The position numbers were made by a program, and so were the translations under genes. From Streptomyces sp. NBC_00568 (GTDB lineage Bacteria > Actinomycetota > Actinomycetes > Streptomycetales > Streptomycetaceae), in contig NZ_JAPENW010000001.1 of the NCBI RefSeq assembly GCF_026341855.1, positions 3,835,001-3,899,000 of the forward strand: a stretch of DNA of 64,000 bases, read 5' to 3'. The notes beneath the pieces are model-generated. The model made no database searches and was not told the DNA's origin. It saw nothing but the letters and a program-made list of their open reading frames with translations. Shown here one piece after another: positions 8,077 to 16,149 of the stretch; position 1 is the stretch's first letter; the number at the start of each line of letters is the position of its first letter.

Positions 8077-8904
8077 ATGTCCAGCCATCGGCATTCCAAG
8101 AAGCGCAGATACGCGGCATGGGCCGCGGCGGGCGCCGCTGTGGTCGCCGGCGCGGGGGCAGCCGCGCAGAACTCGATGGCCGCGACCACGTGGCCCGCGC
8201 AGAAGACCTTCACGGGCCGCGCCTTCGACACCTGCGCCGCGCCCTCGCTGAACGCGATGAAGGCCTGGCACACCGGCTTCTACGGAGCGGCCGCCGTGTA
8301 CATCGGCGGCAAGAACCGCGGGTGCAGCCAGCCCAACCTGACCGCGTCCTGGGTGAAGTCGGTCAGCACGGTGGGCTGGAAGCTGATCCCGCTGTACGTC
8401 GGCGCCCAGCCGTCCTGCCAGACCGGGAGCAGCCCCGAGAAGCTCACCGCAGCGACCGCCGCGTCCCTGGGCGCGACCGACGGCGCGGACGCGGTCGCCA
8501 AGGCCTCCGCCCTCGGTATGAAGGCCGGCAGCCCGATCTACCTCGACATGGAGTCGTACGACGTCACGAACAAGGCGTGCAACGACGCCGTGCTGACGTA
8601 CGTGCGCGCCTTCGACAAGGCCCTGCACGCCAAGACGTACCGCACCGGCTACTACGGCTTCACCAGCTCCAGCGCCAAGGCCGTCGCGACCGCGACCGAC
8701 AAGACGGATCTGCCGGGCAACCTCTGGTACGCGCTGTGGGACAAGAAGAACACCACGACCACCGACTGGCCGTGGGGCGCCACCCAGTTCACCGGCCACA
8801 GCCGCGCCCACCAGTACATGGTCAACAGCAAGGAGTCCCGCGGCGGTTACACGATCACCGTGGACCGGGACGCGTGGGACGCGCCCGTGGCGATCACGGG
8901 CTGA
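8077..8904 (+). CDS. Secreted glycoside hydrolase-like protein (DUF1906 / Rv2525c type)
   Basis: A 275-residue protein. The signal peptide is residues 1-35: a KKRR charge cluster followed by an Ala-rich hydrophobic stretch, with cleavage likely near NSMAA. The early KRRRY-like start is compatible with Tat export, although a clean RR motif is not evident. The mature domain from about 42 has GRAFDTCAAPS, YIGG, LIPLYVG and IYLDMESYD with acidic residues at the ends of predicted barrel strands, then GYYGF and QF.GHSRAHQY. This is the TIM-barrel glycoside-hydrolase-like pattern of DUF1906. The M. tuberculosis homologue affects the cell envelope, but no substrate has been shown here. It is monocistronic; GTGGGAG precedes the ATG. 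Confidence 0.8.
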   Translation: MSSHRHSKKRRYAAWAAAGAAVVAGAGAAAQNSMAATTWPAQKTFTGRAFDTCAAPSLNAMKAWHTGFYGAAAVYIGGKNRGCSQPNLTASWVKSVSTVGWKLIPLYVGAQPSCQTGSSPEKLTAATAASLGATDGADAVAKASALGMKAGSPIYLDMESYDVTNKACNDAVLTYVRAFDKALHAKTYRTGYYGFTSSSAKAVATATDKTDLPGNLWYALWDKKNTTTTDWPWGATQFTGHSRAHQYMVNSKESRGGYTITVDRDAWDAPVAITG

Positions 8905-9041
8905 GGACGATGTGACGTGCGGCGGTGCCCGAAGTCGTCGCGAATCGTTGGTCGAATGGCTGGCCGAGAGGCGGGCCACTGCCTACCATCGATCACCGCA
9001 AGACTTTGTGCACCGCCGCACAATCTCCTCGGGAGGCTTCC

Positions 9042-9701
9042 TTGCACCGCCGCCGTCGCACCGCGCTCGTTCTCTCCGCCGCGATCGTCGCGGCGGCCCC
9101 TCTCCTCACCGGCTGTGGCAGTGAGGCCCATCCGGGCGCCGCGGCCGTCGTCGACGGCCGGCGGATCACCGTCGCGCAGCTGGAGAGCCGGGTGAACGAA
9201 GTGCGCTCGGCGCAGCGGGCCGCCAGCAAGGACGACGCCCAGTACGAGCAGGTCGTCGCCAACACCGGCACCCTCACCCGCGACACCCTGCACGGCATGG
9301 TCCTGGACCGGGTGCTGGACCGGGCGGCGAAGAACGCCGGGGTGAGCGTGACCCGCAAGGACTCCCAGCAGATGCGGGCGGCCCTCGAACAGCAGGCGGG
9401 CGGCTCGGAAGCGCTGGAGACGGCCTGGCTGACGAACTACGGCGTGGCCCCGCAGCACCTCGACGACAGCCTGCGCACCGAGATCGAGGCCCGGAAGCTC
9501 GCCTCCGCGCTCGGTGCCGACATGAACACCACCGACGGCAAGGCCGCCTTCTGGAAGGCGATGTCCGCCGCCTCCAAGCAGCTCGACGTCGACCTGAACC
9601 CGCGTTACGGGTCCTGGGACGTCCAGAAGAGCAGCCGCGTCGACGCGAAGACGCCGTGGCTGCGGGAGGTCACGGCGACGGGGACCCAGCAGCCGGCGTG
9701 A
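9042..9701 (+). CDS. SurA N-terminal-domain lipoprotein
   Basis: A 219-residue lipoprotein starting with TTG at 9042, supported by GGGAGG eight bases upstream; no ATG or GTG gives a signal peptide. Residues 1-22 form a twin-arginine-rich start (HRRRR), hydrophobic core and lipobox LTGC. The mature part has AAAVVDGRRITVAQLESRV, the hallmark beta-strand/helix of SurA/PrsA-type foldases, then long amphipathic helices. The parvulin isomerase domain is absent, so this is a chaperone-only form, inferred to help fold exported proteins outside the membrane. It lies 88 bp before mazG in the same direction, the usual arrangement in Streptomyces. Confidence 0.8.
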   Translation: MHRRRRTALVLSAAIVAAAPLLTGCGSEAHPGAAAVVDGRRITVAQLESRVNEVRSAQRAASKDDAQYEQVVANTGTLTRDTLHGMVLDRVLDRAAKNAGVSVTRKDSQQMRAALEQQAGGSEALETAWLTNYGVAPQHLDDSLRTEIEARKLASALGADMNTTDGKAAFWKAMSAASKQLDVDLNPRYGSWDVQKSSRVDAKTPWLREVTATGTQQPA

Positions 9702-9771
9702 CCGTCTCCGGGCCGTCGGCCGACCGACGGTGCCCCCGGGCCTGTGGACGGCTTCGGGGGCTGTCGGCGGT

Positions 9772-9790
9772 GTGGGTTACGTTCGAGGGG
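9772..9790 (+). promoter_or_regulatory. Leaderless-type promoter of mazG
   Basis: The -10 hexamer TACGTT (9778-9783) is followed by six bases (CGAGGG) and then the GTG start, so transcription would begin on the start codon. The same TACNNTCGAGGGGTGA string occurs before the P450 gene. Confidence 0.55.
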
Positions 9791-10842
9791 TGAACGCAAC
9801 CAGCAGCTTCGACGGCGACGAGCGGACCGCTGCCGACGCGACCGTCGTGGACCCAGGCCCCGGCCGTATCGTCCTGCTCACCACCAGCCACCGAGTCGCG
9901 CCCGGGCTGTTGTCCTGGCCCGCCTGGCAGGCGCTGCACGGCGCCGACCGGGTTCTGTGCGCGGACGGCGCGCACCCGCAGATCCCGTATCTGCGCGAGG
10001 CCGGCATCACCGTCGACGAGGAGTCCCCGACCGCGGAGGACCTGGTCGACGCGTGTGCCGGCGGCCGTTCGCTGGTGGTCGTGGCCACCGGCGAGGGCGA
10101 GCCCCGCCTCACCGACGGCCTGGCCCGGCTGGCCGGCTCGGGCCGCGTACAGATGCCGGACCTGGAGCTGCTCCCCGCCTCGTACGACCTGCCGGGCGCC
10201 CGCCTGCTCGACCTCGTCCAGGTGATGGACCGCATCCGTGCCGAGTGCCCCTGGTCGTCCCAGCAGACCCACAAGGGCCTGGCGAAGTACGGCATCGAGG
10301 AGGCGTACGAACTCGTCGAGGCCATCGAGGAGGGCGACCGGGACGAGCTGCGCGAAGAGCTCGGTGACGTCCTGCTCCAGGTCGTGTTCCACTCCCGGAT
10401 CGCCGAGGACGACGAGGAGGCCCCCTTCTCGATCGACGACGTGGCCGGCGGCATCGTCGCCAAGCTGATCCACCGTCACCCCCATGTCTTCGGCGACGAG
10501 ACGGCCACGACGCCCGAGGAGGTCAAGGCGCACTGGCTGCGCACCAAGGCCGAGGAGAAGCGGCGCACTTCGGTCACCGACGGCGTCCCGCTGGGTCAGC
10601 CGGGCCTGGCCCTGTCGGCCAAGTTGTCGTCCCGGGTGCGTACGGCGGGACTCGAGGTCCCGCTGCCCGCCGGGGAGGGCGTGGGGTACGAGCTGCTGGC
10701 GATGGCCGCGCGCGCCGAGGCCGAGGGCGTGGACCCGGAGGCGGCGCTGCGGGCGGCGGCCCGGGCGTACCGGGACGCGATCCGCGTGGCGGAGGGCTTC
10801 GTGGGGACGGACCAGGACGGGGACCAGGACGAGGAAGGGTGA
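9790..10842 (+). CDS. mazG: Nucleoside triphosphate pyrophosphohydrolase MazG
   Basis: A 350-residue protein. Residues 20-150 are a tetrapyrrole-methylase-like N-terminal domain with a truncated active-site pattern, common in actinobacterial MazG. The MazG core starts near 155: LLDLVQVMDRIRAECPWSSQQTHKGL, then the metal-binding E-E-(12 residues)-E-D pattern in EEAYELVEAIEE and LREELGDVLLQVVFHSRIA. A second histidine/valine-rich block (KLIHRHPHVFG) follows, as in full-length MazG. The enzyme hydrolyses NTPs and dNTPs to NMP and pyrophosphate and can lower (p)ppGpp pools. The GTG at 9790 has no separate ribosome site and fits leaderless translation. It converges on the flavohaemoprotein gene. 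Confidence 0.88.
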   Translation: MNATSSFDGDERTAADATVVDPGPGRIVLLTTSHRVAPGLLSWPAWQALHGADRVLCADGAHPQIPYLREAGITVDEESPTAEDLVDACAGGRSLVVVATGEGEPRLTDGLARLAGSGRVQMPDLELLPASYDLPGARLLDLVQVMDRIRAECPWSSQQTHKGLAKYGIEEAYELVEAIEEGDRDELREELGDVLLQVVFHSRIAEDDEEAPFSIDDVAGGIVAKLIHRHPHVFGDETATTPEEVKAHWLRTKAEEKRRTSVTDGVPLGQPGLALSAKLSSRVRTAGLEVPLPAGEGVGYELLAMAARAEAEGVDPEAALRAAARAYRDAIRVAEGFVGTDQDGDQDEEG

Positions 10843-10889
10843 GGGGCGAAGACGGGGAGGGCGAAGGGGAGGACTGACGGCGGCCGGAG

Positions 10890-12101
10890 TCACGGCCCCG
10901 TGGCGCGGTCCGCCGGGTTGTGCCAGTTCGGCACGGGGCGGTCGAGCAGCCACTCCGCCGCGCCCAGCGGGCGGGGCCGGCTCTCTCCGGTCGGCGGCAG
11001 CAGGTCGTGGAAGACACGGTCGGCCGGTGCGCCGAGGGCGGGAAGGGCCTCGCCGACCTCCTCGACGAGATCGGGCGGACCGGCGATGTAGACGTCGTGC
11101 CGGGTCCAGCCGGCCCGGTTGCCCAGCGCGGTGAGCAGCCGTTCCGTCGCCTGCGCCTTGGGGCGGCCGGGCGCGGGCGTGATGAAGGTGACGGCGAGCC
11201 GGGGGAGCCGGGCCCGCAGGCGTTCGACGGCGGGCCGGTCGTAGAGGTACGCGATGTCGCGGGCGACGAGGAACAGGCGGGCCTCGTGGGATGTGTCGAG
11301 CTGTTCCAGCAGGGCCTTCACCGGGGCCCAGCCCGTGCCGGCCGCGATGAGGGTCAGGGGCCGGTCGGCCGGCGTCCGCAGGGTGAGGCCGCCGCCGGGC
11401 GCGCCCAGCCGCAGTACGTCGCCCACGCGGGTCTGCCGGACGAGGGCGGTGGAGAGCACCCCGTCCTCGACGCGGCTGATGTGCAGGTCGACGGTGCGGT
11501 CGGCGCGGGGCGCGTTGGCGAGGGAGTAGGGGCGCCAGACGCACGGCAGCTGGGGCATGTTGACGCTGACGTACTGACCGGGGGAGTAGGTGAGCCGCTG
11601 CCGTGGCCGCAGGGTGAGGACGACGAGGTCGTCGCCGTGCCGGGTGCGGGCGACGACCTCCGCGTCCCACCAGCGGGGCTCGCCGTGGTGCTGGGCCTCC
11701 CAGGCGCCCTGCAGCATGAGGTGAGTGATCGCCTCGTACGCCTCGGCCCAGGCCTTCTCGGCCTCGGCGCTCCAGGCGGAACCGGCGACGAAGGCGAACG
11801 CGGCGATCAGGCTCGCCCCCACGGCGGCGTAGTGGTCCGGCTGCGCCAGGTACTTCCGGTGGTCCCGGCCGAGATCCCTCAGGTACCGGGGCAGTTCCGG
11901 ATCCTCCAGCCCGTCCATGACGAACGTGAGCGCCGCGAAGAGCCGGTCCCGCTGCCGCTCCATGTCCTGCGGGAGGTCCGCCGGGAACAGCCCGCGGAGC
12001 TCCGGGTGGTGGCGGAACAGATGCGAGTAGAAGTACTTGACCGCGAACTCGGCCCGTCGTTCCACGACCGCGAAGCTGGATCTGAGTATTTCGGGGTCCA
12101 C
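10890..12101 (-). CDS. Flavohaemoprotein (globin plus FAD/NAD reductase)
   Basis: A 403-residue protein. Residues 1-140 are a globin with the proximal histidine expected at His81 in the RDHRKYLAQPDHY context. The FAD-binding barrel follows with YSPGQYVSV and RPYSLAN (the RxYS motif), then the NAD-binding domain with LIAAGTGWAPV and AGPPDLVEE. This is the Hmp-like layout, in which the haem turns nitric oxide into nitrate using NADH electrons. It is somewhat divergent, and the usual acidic C-terminal end is replaced by a Trp/Pro-rich tail. A GTG start at 12101 lies six bases after a TACATT hexamer, consistent with leaderless expression. No NO-sensing operator is obvious. Confidence 0.85.
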   Translation of the reverse strand: MDPEILRSSFAVVERRAEFAVKYFYSHLFRHHPELRGLFPADLPQDMERQRDRLFAALTFVMDGLEDPELPRYLRDLGRDHRKYLAQPDHYAAVGASLIAAFAFVAGSAWSAEAEKAWAEAYEAITHLMLQGAWEAQHHGEPRWWDAEVVARTRHGDDLVVLTLRPRQRLTYSPGQYVSVNMPQLPCVWRPYSLANAPRADRTVDLHISRVEDGVLSTALVRQTRVGDVLRLGAPGGGLTLRTPADRPLTLIAAGTGWAPVKALLEQLDTSHEARLFLVARDIAYLYDRPAVERLRARLPRLAVTFITPAPGRPKAQATERLLTALGNRAGWTRHDVYIAGPPDLVEEVGEALPALGAPADRVFHDLLPPTGESRPRPLGAAEWLLDRPVPNWHNPADRATGP

Positions 12102-12138
12102 TGCGTGAATGTAGGGAGGTGCCGAGCGGCCGAGTCAA
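12101..12138 (-). promoter_or_regulatory. Leaderless-type promoter of the flavohaemoprotein
   Basis: On the minus strand, TTGACT (about 12133-12138) is followed after about 19 bases by TACATT (12108-12113), then six bases and the GTG start. The -10 fits well; the spacing to the -35 is slightly long. Confidence 0.5.
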
Positions 12139-12257
12139 ACAGCCGGCCATGTCTGGACAGCCTGGGGTGAAAAGGGCAGGGGCGCTCTCCGTCGCCGCCG
12201 GGCTTCCCCGGTACCGCCCGATCGCCGGTCGGCCCGGGCGTCCCCGCGTCCTGCGGA

Positions 12258-12270
12258 TACCGTCGAGGGG
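12258..12270 (+). promoter_or_regulatory. Leaderless-type promoter of the P450 gene
   Basis: TACCGT (12258-12263), six bases CGAGGG, then the GTG start at 12270. This is the same context as the mazG start about 2.5 kb away. Confidence 0.5.
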
Positions 12271-13541
12271 TGACCGAGCACGAATCCCCCGCCAGCGCCG
12301 CCCCCGAACTCTTCACCTGGGAGTTCGCCACCGATCCCTACCCGGCCTACGCCTGGCTCAGGGAGCACGCGCCGGTGCACCGCACCCGGCTGCCCAGCGG
12401 AGTGGAGGCCTGGCTCGTCACGCGGTACGCCGACGCCAGGCAGACGCTCGCCGACCAGCGGCTGTCCAAGAATCCCGCGCATCACGACGAACCCGCGCAC
12501 GCGAAGGGCAGGACCGGGATCCCCGGGGAGCGCAAGGCCGAGCTGATGACGCATCTGCTGAACATCGATCCGCCGGACCACACCCGGTTGCGGCGGCTCG
12601 TCAGCAAGGCCTTCACCCCCCGGCGTGTCGCCGAGTTCACCGCGCGGGTGCAGGAGTTGACGGATCAGCTCATCGACCAGTTCGCGGCCAGGGGCTCGGC
12701 CGACCTCATCCACGAGTTCGCCTTCCCGCTCCCCATCTACGCCATCTGCGACATGCTGGGCGTCCCGCGTGAGGACCAGGACGACTTCCGGGACTGGGCC
12801 GGGATGATGATCCGGCACGGCGGCGGGCCGCGGGGCGGGGTCGCCCGGTCCGTCAAGAAGATGCGTGGCTATCTCGCCGAGCTCATCCACCGCAAGCGCG
12901 AGGCGCTGTCCGAGGTGGCCGGACCCGGCGAGGACCTCATCTCCGGGCTCATCCGCGCCTCCGACCACGGCGAGCATCTGACCGAGAACGAGGCCGCCGC
13001 CATGGCCTTCATCCTGCTCTTCGCCGGTTTCGAGACCACGGTCAATCTCATCGGGAACGGGATGCACGCCCTCCTCACCCACCCCGAGCAGCGGGCCCTT
13101 CTCCAGGCCTCCCTCGCGGCCGGGGAGAGCGGACTGCTCGAGACGGGCGTCGAGGAACTCCTGCGCTACGACGGGCCCGTCGAGCTGGCCACCTGGCGGT
13201 TCGCGACCGAGGACGTGCGGATCGGCGGGCAGGACATCGCGGCCGGCGATCCCGTGCTCGTGGTCCTCGCCGCCGCGGACCGCGACCCCGAGCGGTTCGA
13301 GCGGCCGGACACGCTCGATCTCGCACGGAGTGACAATCAGCACGTGGGCTACGGCCACGGCATCCACTACTGCCTGGGCGCGCCGCTGGCCCGTCTGGAG
13401 GGGCAGACCGCGCTCGGCACGCTCCTCACCCGCCTCCCCGACCTTCAACTTGCGGGAGATCCGGCTGATTTGCGTTGGCGTGGAGGGCTCATTATGCGCG
13501 GATTGCGCACGCTTCCGGTGGAGTTCACCCCGGTCAAATAG
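12270..13541 (+). CDS. Cytochrome P450 (CYP107-like)
   Basis: A 423-residue soluble P450. The I-helix oxygen-activation segment is LLFAGFETTVNLIGNGM, the K-helix ExxR is ELLRY, and the haem-binding loop is GYGHGIHYCLGAPLAR with Cys368 as the iron ligand; the loop has Tyr where Phe is usual. Length and motifs fit bacterial class I P450s fed by ferredoxin. No ferredoxin gene is adjacent. In S. coelicolor a CYP107-family gene is recalled at the same place next to the rpf genes. The substrate is unknown; a role in secondary metabolism or steroid-like oxidation is possible but not shown. Confidence 0.9.
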   Translation: MTEHESPASAAPELFTWEFATDPYPAYAWLREHAPVHRTRLPSGVEAWLVTRYADARQTLADQRLSKNPAHHDEPAHAKGRTGIPGERKAELMTHLLNIDPPDHTRLRRLVSKAFTPRRVAEFTARVQELTDQLIDQFAARGSADLIHEFAFPLPIYAICDMLGVPREDQDDFRDWAGMMIRHGGGPRGGVARSVKKMRGYLAELIHRKREALSEVAGPGEDLISGLIRASDHGEHLTENEAAAMAFILLFAGFETTVNLIGNGMHALLTHPEQRALLQASLAAGESGLLETGVEELLRYDGPVELATWRFATEDVRIGGQDIAAGDPVLVVLAAADRDPERFERPDTLDLARSDNQHVGYGHGIHYCLGAPLARLEGQTALGTLLTRLPDLQLAGDPADLRWRGGLIMRGLRTLPVEFTPVK

Positions 13542-13615
13542 TCCTTGATCGGTCCATCGGCGACCCTTCGCCACCCCTGTCGAAGGGGTTCTTCCGAATA
13601 CCGGAAAGAGCACCC

Positions 13616-13711
13616 TTCCGGCTACCGGAACATGACGATCCATCAAATCTGTGATCTTCACGTGATCTGTACTGCATCGACTTGTGACAAGCGTTCGAGT
13701 CCGGCTACGTT
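13616..13711 (+). promoter_or_regulatory. Promoter and palindrome upstream of the first Rpf gene
   Basis: TTGTGA (13682-13687) and TACGTT (13706-13711) are spaced by 18 bases, a good vegetative-type promoter with a leader of about 70 nt. About 50 bp further up, TTCCGG-CTA-CCGGAA (about 13617-13631) is a perfect 6-3-6 inverted repeat, preceded by a looser copy TTCCGAATACCGGAA. This may be an operator. The c-di-AMP riboswitch of the neighbouring rpf gene is absent here. Confidence 0.45.
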
Positions 13712-13789
13712 CACCCATCAACGCGGCACCTGCGCTTCTTACTTCGCAGGCTGCCCGTTGTCACCTGCTGTCACGCGAAAGGCTTCCGC

Positions 13790-14758
13790 ATGCTCTCCGG
13801 GAACGGCCGTCACCGTCGCCCCCGTCAGGCCCCGGCCCTCATCGTTGCCGCAGGGGTGACCGGATCGGCGATCGCCATCCCGTTGCTCGCCGCGACGAGT
13901 GCGAGCGCGGCCGACGGAACCACCTGGGACCGGGTGGCACAGTGCGAGAGCGGCGGCGCGTGGAGCGCCGACAACAGCAACGGGTACTACGGCGGGCTAC
14001 AGCTGAGCCAGGACGACTGGGAGGCGTACGGCGGTCTCGACTACGCCCCGAGCGCCGACCAGGCCAGCCGTTCGCAGCAGATAGCCGTGGCCGAGAAGGT
14101 GCTCGACGACCAGGGGCTCGCGGCCTGGCCGACCTGCGGACCGCTCTCCGGGCTCAGCGCGGACTCGGGCGACGTGCATGTCGACACGGGCGTGGCTGAC
14201 GACTCGTCGGCCGGCAGGAGCGAGTCGAGCGGCTCCGTTTCGTCCGGATTGTCGACTACGCCCAACTCGTCCCCTTCCTCCATCCCGTCCGGTTCATCCG
14301 ATTCGGACGACTCCTCGGACGTGACCGACAACACCGCGAAGCCCAGCGCCTCGCAGGGTTCCGGCAGCTCGGACAAGGCGACCGGCAAGGGTGGCAAGTC
14401 GGACAAGTCGGGGCAGAGCGGCACCTCTTCGGATGCCTCCGACGACACGAGCGCCAGCACCGGGCGCCACCGCGGCGGCAGTGCCGACGAGGACGCGGCG
14501 GCCGGCGCGGCCGACGACCGCACCGACAGTGCCGCCGGGCGGCACGCCTCGCGCGGCTCGAGCGCCTCGCGCGACGCCGCGGACGACTCGTACGTCGTGG
14601 ACTCCGGGGACAGTCTCTGGAGCATCGCCGACGCCCTTGACCTCGAGGGTGGATGGGGCGGCCTGTACGTCGCGAACGAGGACACGGTCGGTGCCGATCC
14701 CGACCTCATCGTTCCCGGTCAGAGCCTGTCTGTTGCTACCGAAACGGTCGAAAAGTAG
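13790..14758 (+). CDS. Resuscitation-promoting factor-like muralytic enzyme with LysM
   Basis: A 322-residue secreted protein. The signal peptide is about 1-40 (NGRHRRPR then a hydrophobic Ala/Ile core ending ATSASAA). The Rpf lysozyme-like transglycosylase domain is about 42-118: WDRVAQCESGG, with the catalytic glutamate in QCES, then WS.DNSNGYYGGLQ, QDDWEAYGG and AWPTCGPLSG. A long Ser/Asp/Gly-rich linker of about 140 residues follows. The C-terminal 50 residues are a LysM peptidoglycan-binding motif (VVDSGDSLWSIADALD). It cleaves glycan strands and should aid spore germination. It is paralogous and adjacent to rpfA; by position it corresponds to S. coelicolor RpfC, though I recall that protein lacking LysM. 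Confidence 0.88.
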   Translation: MLSGNGRHRRPRQAPALIVAAGVTGSAIAIPLLAATSASAADGTTWDRVAQCESGGAWSADNSNGYYGGLQLSQDDWEAYGGLDYAPSADQASRSQQIAVAEKVLDDQGLAAWPTCGPLSGLSADSGDVHVDTGVADDSSAGRSESSGSVSSGLSTTPNSSPSSIPSGSSDSDDSSDVTDNTAKPSASQGSGSSDKATGKGGKSDKSGQSGTSSDASDDTSASTGRHRGGSADEDAAAGAADDRTDSAAGRHASRGSSASRDAADDSYVVDSGDSLWSIADALDLEGGWGGLYVANEDTVGADPDLIVPGQSLSVATETVEK

Positions 14759-14838
14759 CGGGAGTTCACGTCACGGTTCGCTGTGGAATGTCCGGTTTGG
14801 CGCGAGTGAGAGATGGGTCTCAGAAGCCCTGATCGTCT

Positions 14839-14868
14839 TTGAAAATCCGCCGATCGACTGCTTACGGT
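14839..14868 (+). promoter_or_regulatory. Promoter for the rpfA leader
   Basis: TTGAAA (14839-14844) and TACGGT (14863-14868) with an 18-base spacer. Transcription would start near 14875, giving a leader of about 260 nt that contains the riboswitch. Confidence 0.5.
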
Positions 14869-14896
14869 CGTGACCGCTCGCCACAGCGGGCCCCGA

Positions 14897-15127
14897 CGGT
14901 CACAACGCCGAATCCTGCCAGCGGCCGTACGGGAACAGTCGTCGCGTCATGCGCCGTAGGCAGGAGCGGGGGACCCAAGGTAAGCGCCGCGTCCGGGAGT
15001 TGAGAGACACCCGGAACGGCTTGGGGTTAAGCCGCGTGTCGGACGTCCTGGAGACGGGACCTGAGACACGCGGCCGGGCAACTCAACCGGCCCGAACCCG
15101 ACAGCTCACCTCGCAGGCGTCGGTGAG
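14897..15127 (+). promoter_or_regulatory. c-di-AMP riboswitch (ydaO-yuaA class) in the rpfA leader
   Basis: The leader carries the conserved blocks of this class: GGTCACAACGCCGAATCCTG near the 5' end, GCAGGAGCGGGGGACCCAAG in the centre, CTTGGGGTTAAGCCGC, and AACCCGACAGCTCACCTCGC at the 3' end. A c-di-AMP riboswitch is known upstream of rpfA in S. coelicolor. Just after the aptamer, CTCACC (15105-15110) can pair with GGTGAG (15122-15127), which overlaps the rpfA ribosome site, so ligand binding might also control translation. The boundaries are approximate. Confidence 0.85.
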
Positions 15128-15138
15128 GGGATCACTCC

Positions 15139-15837
15139 ATGCTGTTTTCCAGCAAGGGCAAGCACCGCCGTCCGAACAAGGCCACCCGCGTCGCCACGCT
15201 CGCCGGTGTCACCGGTGTCGCCATCGCCGCTCCGCTGATGGCGGCCGGCAACGCCTCCGCCGCCACCGCCTCCGAGTGGGACGCCGTCGCCCAGTGCGAG
15301 GCCGGTGGCAACTGGTCGATCAACACCGGCAACGGCTACTACGGCGGCCTGCAGTTCTCGGCCTCCACCTGGGCCGCGTACGGCGGCACCGCCTACGCCT
15401 CCACCGCCGACCAGGCCTCGAAGTCGCAGCAGATCGCCATCGGCGAGAAGGTCCTCGCCGGGCAGGGCAAGGGCGCCTGGCCGACCTGCGGCGTCGGCCT
15501 GTCGAGCGCCGCGTACAGCGGTGACACCTCGACCCCGTCGACCCCCTCCAGCTCCTCCTCGAGCGGCTCGCAGAGCACCACCACCACCCGTACGACGGAG
15601 CAGCCCGCCTCCCGTTCCGCGGAGCGCCCGGCAGCCCAGAAGACCGTCACCACCCCGACCGGCAAGAAGGTCAAGAAGGGCGACGGCGAGTACAAGGTCG
15701 TCAAGGGCGACACCCTCAGCTCGATCGCCGAGAAGAAGCACGTCAAGGGCGGCTGGCAGAAGCTGTTCAAGCTCAACAAGGACATCGTCGCCGACGCCGA
15801 CTTCATCTACCCGGGCCAGCAGCTGCACCTCGGCTGA
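15139..15837 (+). CDS. rpfA: Resuscitation-promoting factor RpfA (Rpf domain plus LysM)
   Basis: A 232-residue secreted enzyme. The signal peptide is 1-40 (KGKHRRPNK, hydrophobic core, ending GNASAA). The Rpf transglycosylase domain is about 42-117 (WDAVAQCEAGGNWS with the catalytic Glu in QCEA, NGYYGGLQFSASTW, WPTCG). A Ser/Thr-rich linker of about 60 residues leads to a C-terminal LysM (YKVVKGDTLSSIAEKK to YPGQQLHL). It degrades peptidoglycan during germination and growth. Expression is expected to follow c-di-AMP through the riboswitch in its leader, linking wall lysis to osmotic or nucleotide signalling. A strong terminator follows. Confidence 0.93.
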   Translation: MLFSSKGKHRRPNKATRVATLAGVTGVAIAAPLMAAGNASAATASEWDAVAQCEAGGNWSINTGNGYYGGLQFSASTWAAYGGTAYASTADQASKSQQIAIGEKVLAGQGKGAWPTCGVGLSSAAYSGDTSTPSTPSSSSSSGSQSTTTTRTTEQPASRSAERPAAQKTVTTPTGKKVKKGDGEYKVVKGDTLSSIAEKKHVKGGWQKLFKLNKDIVADADFIYPGQQLHLG

Positions 15838-15947
15838 GCACGGCCGCGTACCGGCCCCACGTGGTCGCCCTCGGCGGACGGCGACCGCATCCGGGCCGCG
15901 CGGCCTCCATGTGGAAGGCCCGCTGAGGGTCCCCGTCCCCACGGACT

Positions 15948-15996
15948 CCCCGCTCCGGTGCTTGTTCCCCCGCATGCACCGGAGCGGGGTTTTTCA
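15948..15996 (+). terminator. Intrinsic terminator after rpfA
   Basis: Arms CCCCGCTCCGGTGC (15948-15961) and GCACCGGAGCGGGG (15976-15989) pair perfectly, 14 bp, followed directly by TTTTTCATTTC. This is a classical rho-independent terminator, unusual here for its T-run. Confidence 0.85.
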
Positions 15997-16052
15997 TTTC
16001 TTTTTTTGTTCCGTTCAGGAACAATATGTACCCTCAGTTCTGCCCAAGGGGT

Positions 16053-16091
16053 GGGGGATCGGCTGGCCGATCCCCCCGGGCCGGTTAGGCT
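16053..16091 (+). promoter_or_regulatory. Palindrome and promoter upstream of eno
   Basis: GGGGGATCGG-CTGG-CCGATCCCCC (16053-16076) is a perfect 10-4-10 inverted repeat. It covers the -35 region of a likely promoter whose -10 is TAGGCT (16086-16091). Its place over the promoter, and not after a gene, points to an operator, although a hairpin in a longer transcript is possible. Confidence 0.5.
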
Positions 16092-16149
16092 CATCCCGCA
16101 GGGCTGGCAAGTCCTGCGTACCCGCGTCACATCCCAGAAGGAGATGCTC

